Shown here in pieces: positions 13,442-17,326 of a stretch of 17,326 nucleotides of DNA (position 1 is its first letter; every line of letters starts with the position of its first letter). The notes under the pieces are model-generated. The model did not search any database, was not told where the DNA came from, and saw nothing but the letters and a program-made list of their open reading frames with translations. A program made the translations under genes and the position numbers. The DNA comes from F1-20-MAGs119 sp040401695 (lineage in GTDB: Bacteria > Actinomycetota > Acidimicrobiia > Acidimicrobiales > Ilumatobacteraceae): NCBI GenBank assembly GCA_040401695.1, contig JBBANY010000049.1, positions 1 to 17,326 of the forward strand, in the 5' to 3' direction.

Positions 13442-14838
13442 CGCGTGAGGTCCGACACGAAGTCGCTGAAGACTTCCGCGTAGTACATCGCGTCAGCCTC
13501 GGTGTGCATCATCGAGATCAACCACTGCTCGTCGAGTCCCGGCGGCAACAGAACTCCCCTGTTGATTCCGTGGATCCACTGTGCGAATGCCAAATCGAAA
13601 TCGGTCGCCTTGTAGTCGCGATAGTTGCGGATCTGCTGTGGAGCCCACGTGATGCAGCCCTTGGCGCCGAACTGCACGGTGTGCGCCGGGAGACTTGCCG
13701 CGTCGATGATCGACTGGCACTCGGCGAGCAGACGCGAGTTGCGGGCGATGACCTCGTCGGTCGCTGCGGGCGTGCACACCTCGCTCAGAACCGCCTGGGA
13801 GGCGGCCATCACGAGCGGATTGCCGTTGTAGGTACCGAGATGGATGACCTTGCCCTGCGTGATGACGTCCATGTACTCGGCTTTGCCGCCGAACGCACCG
13901 AGCGGGAAACCGCCGCCGATGCTTTTCGCGAGCGCAACCAAGTCGGGCTGAACACCGAGCGCACCGGTCGCTCCGGCCCAACCGGCGGTGATGCCGGTCT
14001 TGACTTCGTCGAAAATGAGCAACGTGCCATGGCGTTGCGTGATCTCGCGCACCTGCTGCAGGTAACCCGGCTGCGGCAAACAGATGCCGATGTTCTCCAT
14101 CACGGGTTCGACGATGAAGCACGCGACGTCGTTGTTCGCAAGCGCGCGTTCGAGTGCCGGAGCGTCGTTGTACGGCACGACGATCGTGTCGCCGAGAACC
14201 GCGCGTGTCACGCCGGCCGTCGACGGAACCGGAATCGGCGCATCGGCCGGACCCGCCTTGTCGAGCGGTGGCTTCATCGAAATCATCACTTCGTCGTGGT
14301 GGCCGTGATAGCCGCCCTCGACCTTCACGATCTTGTCGCGTCCCGTCACCCCGCGTGCCACACGGATCGCATCCATCGTGGCCTCGGTGCCCGAGTTCGT
14401 GAACCGCCACATCGGCAGCCCGTAACGCTCACCCAGAAGTTCGGCAACGACGGCGTTCAGTTCACACGGCGTCACGAAGAGAGTGCCGTTGCCCAACTGC
14501 GCATCGACGGCGGCACGCACGGCAGGGTTGCCGTGACCCGAGAACAAAGCCCCGAAGCCCATGTCGAAGTCGATGTAGCGGTTGCCGTCGACGTCTTCCA
14601 TGAATGCGCCCTCCGACCGACGCACCACGATGGGATACGGGTCGTAGGCCTGGAAGCTGGACGGCACTCCGAGCGGCATCACTTTGCGCGCCCGTGCGTT
14701 CGCTTTCTGCGAGCCGGCGGTGCGCTGCGCGTACACCTGCAACTCGGCGGCGGTGATCTCTTTGGCCCGTTCAACGAGCCGCTGGTGGTCGGGGCGGGCC
14801 CGAACCTGGGACTGCAACGTGGTATTCGTCGCGTTCAT
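13438..14838 (-). CDS. Class III PLP aminotransferase, glutamate-1-semialdehyde aminomutase-like
   Basis: A 466-residue class III aminotransferase closest in motifs to glutamate-1-semialdehyde 2,1-aminomutase. The PLP lysine is Lys305 (ALAKSIGGGFPLGAFGG), with Asp277 (FDEVKTG) and the SGTEATMDAIRVARG phosphate-binding stretch at 149-163. It is about 35 residues longer than typical HemL and has an N-terminal extension. No other tetrapyrrole gene is nearby, so a different substrate is at least as likely as the haem role. ATG at 14838 has GGAG seven bases upstream. It starts 106 bases after the dioxygenase stop and overlaps the DUF983 gene. Confidence 0.87.
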   Translation of the reverse strand: MNATNTTLQSQVRARPDHQRLVERAKEITAAELQVYAQRTAGSQKANARARKVMPLGVPSSFQAYDPYPIVVRRSEGAFMEDVDGNRYIDFDMGFGALFSGHGNPAVRAAVDAQLGNGTLFVTPCELNAVVAELLGERYGLPMWRFTNSGTEATMDAIRVARGVTGRDKIVKVEGGYHGHHDEVMISMKPPLDKAGPADAPIPVPSTAGVTRAVLGDTIVVPYNDAPALERALANNDVACFIVEPVMENIGICLPQPGYLQQVREITQRHGTLLIFDEVKTGITAGWAGATGALGVQPDLVALAKSIGGGFPLGAFGGKAEYMDVITQGKVIHLGTYNGNPLVMAASQAVLSEVCTPAATDEVIARNSRLLAECQSIIDAASLPAHTVQFGAKGCITWAPQQIRNYRDYKATDFDLAFAQWIHGINRGVLLPPGLDEQWLISMMHTEADAMYYAEVFSDFVSDLTR

Positions 14839-14944
14839 ATCGTTCTCCGATGGATTCCTTGCCCGTGAGGCTACCAGACAAGGGAATGGCGCGCGACTGA
14901 CCGCAGAAGGTACGGAATCCGTCACATTTCGACGAAAACCTGCG

Positions 14945-15814
14945 CTATTCGTAGAAGTCGGGTCGCTGGTTCGCGGGCAGGGGCCGCAACCGTGGGTAGT
15001 ACGGGTGACGCAGCGGGTCGCCGGGCTTCAACTGCAATTGAAGACCCGGAGTGCGCGGCGCGGTCGGTCGCGTCGGTGGGCGCGAGGCGAACACGACGTC
15101 CTCGCCGAACACGCGAACCGACAGGGTGCGTCGCTTGCGCCCCTGACTGGTCGGGCCACCCCCATGCAGTACTCCCGGATGAAACACGATCACATCGCCG
15201 GGCGTGATGTCCCATGAGCGAATGTCCCACTGCGAACGATCGCCCTCGATGTCGGGCAGGCGCGGGAAACCCTCGCCGTAGAACGGCAGCGTCGGGTCCT
15301 CCCCCGCGCGCGGTGGATCGAACCCGTCGTAGAGCGGACCGCGGTGTGACCCTGCGACGTACTCGAGACACTCGTGCTTGGGTACCGGGTCGATGGTGAT
15401 CCACATCGAGGCGATCTGGGTTCCCGCGACGGGCCAGTACGTGAGGTCCTGGTGCCACGGCGTGCGCTTGCAGTTGCCCGCGTCCTTCACGAAGACGTGG
15501 TCGAACAACAACCACACTCGCGGCGAACCGATCAGCCGGCCGAGGATGTCGGCAATCGGCGAGTCGTAAGTCAGACGCTGGAATTCGGGAGTCAGGTCCC
15601 AGTTGCGCACCGTGTCGATGAAGGCACCCTCTTCGCCCGCGAAGAACATTTGCTTGCGGCTCGAATTGTTCATGATGCGGCTGATGCCCATCTCGACCAA
15701 CTGCAGCCACAGCGGGTGGATCAATTGATCGAAGAACACCACGCCGTCACGTTGGAACTGGTCCACCACCTCGGGTGTGATCCGCGATTCCCAGTCGATT
15801 TCCCGTGCTTCCAT
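14945..15814 (-). CDS. Phytanoyl-CoA dioxygenase (PhyH)-family Fe(II)/2-oxoglutarate oxygenase
   Basis: A 289-residue non-haem iron oxygenase. The iron ligands are His121 and Asp123 (WHQDLTYWP) and His217 (HPGVLHGG), with an Arg at about 229-234 (RKRRTLSVRVFG) to hold 2-oxoglutarate. It should hydroxylate a small substrate using O2 and 2-oxoglutarate; PhyH relatives act on lipids, ectoine, phosphonates and natural products, and the substrate cannot be named. ATG at 15814 is chosen because GGAGGGG lies just upstream; an in-frame GTG at 15829 would swallow that site. It is upstream of the class III aminotransferase on the same strand and may act with it. Confidence 0.87.
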   Translation of the reverse strand: MEAREIDWESRITPEVVDQFQRDGVVFFDQLIHPLWLQLVEMGISRIMNNSSRKQMFFAGEEGAFIDTVRNWDLTPEFQRLTYDSPIADILGRLIGSPRVWLLFDHVFVKDAGNCKRTPWHQDLTYWPVAGTQIASMWITIDPVPKHECLEYVAGSHRGPLYDGFDPPRAGEDPTLPFYGEGFPRLPDIEGDRSQWDIRSWDITPGDVIVFHPGVLHGGGPTSQGRKRRTLSVRVFGEDVVFASRPPTRPTAPRTPGLQLQLKPGDPLRHPYYPRLRPLPANQRPDFYE

Positions 15815-15879
15815 GTGTGCCCCCTCCACGCGAAATTACCGTGCCCGCGCACACCGCTCTTTCATGGGCTTTTTTGCGG

Positions 15880-15908
15880 TTGGTAATGCCCGCTGAGCGT
15901 GGCACACT
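15880..15908 (+). promoter_or_regulatory. Possible tRNA-His promoter (TTGGTA-17-CACACT)
   Basis: TTGGTA at 15880-15885 and CACACT at 15903-15908 are spaced by 17 bases. The start of transcription would fall about four bases before the mature tRNA. The -10 is weak. Confidence 0.35.
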
Positions 15909-15918
15909 TCAAAGCCTT

Positions 15919-15997
15919 GGTGGGCGTAGCTCAGCCTGGTTAGAGCGTCAGGTTGTGGCCCTGAAGGCCGGGGGTTCAAGTCCCCTCGCTCACCCCA
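15919..15997 (+). tRNA. tRNA-His (anticodon GTG), with encoded CCA
   Basis: The cloverleaf folds with acceptor GTGGGCG/CGCTCAC, D-stem GCTC/GAGC, anticodon stem TCAGG/CCTGA with loop TTGTGGC (anticodon GTG), and a T-arm with TTCAAGT. The mature body is 15920-15994. The extra 5' G at 15919 and the discriminator C at 15994 are the usual histidine identity pair. CCA follows directly at 15995-15997, so the 3' end is encoded. Confidence 0.95.
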
Positions 15998-16000
15998 AAC

Positions 16001-16035
16001 GAGAACCCGATCGGCGCTTCGCTGGTCGGGTTCTC
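16001..16035 (+). terminator. Terminator hairpin after tRNA-His
   Basis: GAGAACCCGA (16001-16010) pairs perfectly with TCGGGTTCTC (16026-16035). A small inner GCG/CGC stem at 16014-16022 caps the loop. A T-rich stretch (TGCTTT) follows. It lies four bases past the tRNA CCA, so it is probably the terminator of that transcript. Confidence 0.75.
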
Positions 16036-16069
16036 TGCTTTCGGGAGAAAACACTCACCGTTTACTTTC

Positions 16070-16097
16070 TTGGTTTTCCGCTCACGTGTCGTATAGT
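16070..16097 (+). promoter_or_regulatory. Probable tRNA-Lys promoter (TTGGTT-16-TATAGT)
   Basis: TTGGTT at 16070-16075 and TATAGT at 16092-16097 (5/6 match) are spaced by 16 bases. Transcription would start only two or three bases before the tRNA body at 16107. With the hairpin upstream, this makes the two tRNA genes separate units. Confidence 0.6.
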
Positions 16098-16106
16098 TCT
16101 CGCGTC

Positions 16107-16178
16107 GCGCCTCTAGCTCAACGGCAGAGCAACGGACTCTTAATCCGCAGGTTCTGGGTTCGAATCCCAGGGGGCGCA
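16107..16178 (+). tRNA. tRNA-Lys (anticodon CTT)
   Basis: The cloverleaf folds with acceptor GCGCCTC/GGGGCGC, D-stem GCTC/GAGC, loop CTCTTAA with anticodon CTT (reads AAG), and T-arm CTGGG-TTCGAAT-CCCAG. The first pair of the anticodon stem is an A-C mismatch (27-43). The discriminator is A at 16178 and no CCA follows, in contrast to the tRNA-His gene next to it. Confidence 0.95.
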
Positions 16179-16201
16179 CTTCATCGCGTCGCGACGACCG
16201 C

Positions 16202-17326
16202 TCACTTCTTGACCGTTGTTGCGGTCGCTTTTGCCGTTGTCGTTGGCCTCGGTGCAGTTGTCATGGGTCTCGGCGTAGTCGTAGCAGGTCGTGAAACAGT
16301 CGTGGTCGGCCGCGGTGCCGTAGTTGTCGGCGGCTTCACGGTCGTCGCGGGCCTGGCCGTCGTAGTGGTTGTCGGCTTCGCCGTTGTGGTGCTTGATCGC
16401 GGCGATTGCGTGGTCGTTGCGGCAATGGTCGTCGTGGTCGGCGGAACCGGACAGTTGACGGCGCCACTGGCAACGCAGTCGAATCCGTCGGGCAGACGGG
16501 CGCCAGACATGTTGGCGCCGCCGAATCGCGCCGAAACGACGTTCGATACTCCACGCAAATCGGCTCCGGTCAGATTGGCCTCGGAGAAGTTCGCCCCGTT
16601 GACATTCGCATCGCGCAGGGACGCCAACTCGAGGTTGGCGCCGGAAAAGTCGGCATTGACCAATGTCGAACCATCCAGGCGAACTCCATTCAAGTTGGCT
16701 CTGCGCACATCGGCGCGGGTGAGGTTCGCGCGATCGAGGCGGGTTGCGGGAGCACGACCGTTCGTGAAGTCGGCGCGGCGGAGAATGGCGTCGGTGAAAT
16801 TGGCCCCTGTCAATACAGCCTGCGGCAACCGTGCCACGTACAAGTTCGCCCCGACGAACGACGCGTTGCGCAGTTGAGCCCCGGTGAAGTCACCGTCGAT
16901 CATCACACGACCAGAAAAATCTGCGCCATCGATCGCGCTGCTCGCGTAATTCACCGTCGATGTGGTCGCTGGCAAAGTGGTTGCCGGCACCACCGTGGTT
17001 GTTGGTGCAGGTCGCGGCAAATCTGTCGTCGATGCAGACGTCAGGGTCGTCGTGGTTGTCGACATCGCCCAAGCTCGGTAATGCGGTCCGCCATAGGAAA
17101 ACCTCTCCCCGCGCCCGCCGCGGTCGAGCCCGGGTTCCTCATCACAGACAAGTTCGCCGGGTGTGAGTGGTTGGAGACGCGGCACCACCCTTCCAGTGAG
17201 ATTTGCTTCTGTAATCCAAGGGGTCGTGCACGGCGCGCCAATCGGCTTGTATTTGATGAGACACTGCCGGGTGCGTACGTTGAAGAAAGCGGCGAGCTGA
17301 ACGGAGCTATCGACGGCGTGGCAACG
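16202..17326 (-). CDS. Pentapeptide-repeat protein with Thr-rich flanks, 5' end probably outside the window
   Basis: The frame is open from the stop at 16204-16202 to the right edge with no stop, and its codon use stays C/G-ending to the edge, so the gene probably starts beyond 17326. If not, GTG 17188 or ATG 17065 are possible starts, both with poor ribosome sites and neither giving a signal peptide. A Cys-containing N-terminal part leads into a Thr-rich linker (STTTTTLTSASTTD). About 30 pentapeptide repeats of the A(D/N)LXX type follow (GADFSG, GANLYV, GANFTD, ANLTRADVRRANL), which should form a right-handed beta-helix. A tail of about 85 residues, mostly Thr, Pro, Ala and Lys/Arg, ends in VKK. 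The tract looks like a surface or secreted, mucin-like linker. Function is unknown. Confidence 0.75.
   Translation of the reverse strand, partial: RCHAVDSSVQLAAFFNVRTRQCLIKYKPIGAPCTTPWITEANLTGRVVPRLQPLTPGELVCDEEPGLDRGGRGERFSYGGPHYRAWAMSTTTTTLTSASTTDLPRPAPTTTVVPATTLPATTSTVNYASSAIDGADFSGRVMIDGDFTGAQLRNASFVGANLYVARLPQAVLTGANFTDAILRRADFTNGRAPATRLDRANLTRADVRRANLNGVRLDGSTLVNADFSGANLELASLRDANVNGANFSEANLTGADLRGVSNVVSARFGGANMSGARLPDGFDCVASGAVNCPVPPTTTTIAATTTQSPRSSTTTAKPTTTTTARPATTVKPPTTTAPRPTTTVSRPATTTPRPMTTAPRPTTTAKATATTVKK

Noticed and set aside
15836..16179. Open frames across the two tRNA genes, giving peptides such as GFEPRTCGLRVRC and LAQRQSNGLLIRRFWVRIPGG
   Set aside because: These are well-known false translations of tRNA genes and their antisense strands.
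16205..16440. GTCGT-rich stretch as a DNA repeat or CRISPR-like array
   Set aside because: The repetition is explained by Thr/Pro/Ala-rich codons of the pentapeptide-repeat protein on the minus strand; there are no regular spacers.

Overview
The window looks like chromosomal DNA from a high-GC Gram-positive bacterium (phylum Actinomycetota). The evidence is the high GC content, the LexA operator of the CGAAC-N4-GTTCG type, and a gene order that follows the recA/lexA neighbourhood known from Mycobacterium: recA, miaB, miaA, dapF, hflX, then lexA divergent from a LysM gene and nrdR. The use of a class II ribonucleotide reductase, and the Thr/Pro-rich pentapeptide-repeat protein at the right end, would fit Acidimicrobiia. 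That class-level assignment is an inference only.

Left part (1-4250). The N-terminal part of nrdJ (B12-dependent ribonucleotide reductase) is read leftwards out of the window. It is preceded by a 400-base control region holding a good promoter, two NrdR-box-like palindromes and DnaA-box-like repeats. Next comes a stand-alone molybdopterin oxidoreductase (minus strand), a divergent RibD-C-type reductase (plus strand), and nrdR (minus strand), the likely repressor of nrdJ.

SOS centre (4227-5421). A small membrane-anchored LysM protein of the ChiZ/DivS/YneA type is followed by nrdR and diverges from lexA. The 193-base gap between the LysM gene and lexA holds four LexA-box-like sequences, and a recognisable promoter for each direction is embedded in them.

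Central operon (5399-13025, all minus strand). recA has its own SOS-box promoter. It is followed by a hairpin, then miaB, miaA, dapF, hflX, a dapC-like aminotransferase and a two-TM protein, with gaps of 15 bases or less, or 4-base stop/start overlaps. recX, often found after recA, is not there.

Right part (13022-17326). A DUF983 zinc-ribbon membrane protein, a class III (glutamate-1-semialdehyde type) aminotransferase and a phytanoyl-CoA dioxygenase-family protein lie upstream of recA on the same strand. Two plus-strand tRNA genes follow, tRNA-His(GTG) and tRNA-Lys(CTT). The last gene is a pentapeptide-repeat protein flanked by Thr-rich tracts whose open frame runs off the window.

The main theme is a compact DNA-damage and dNTP-supply control region. 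LexA appears to govern recA, itself and the LysM/nrdR pair, while NrdR appears to govern nrdJ. I see no CRISPR array, insertion sequence, prophage or defence island, and no clearly new system. The points most worth a second look are the regulatory architecture and the less-known gene trio upstream of recA.
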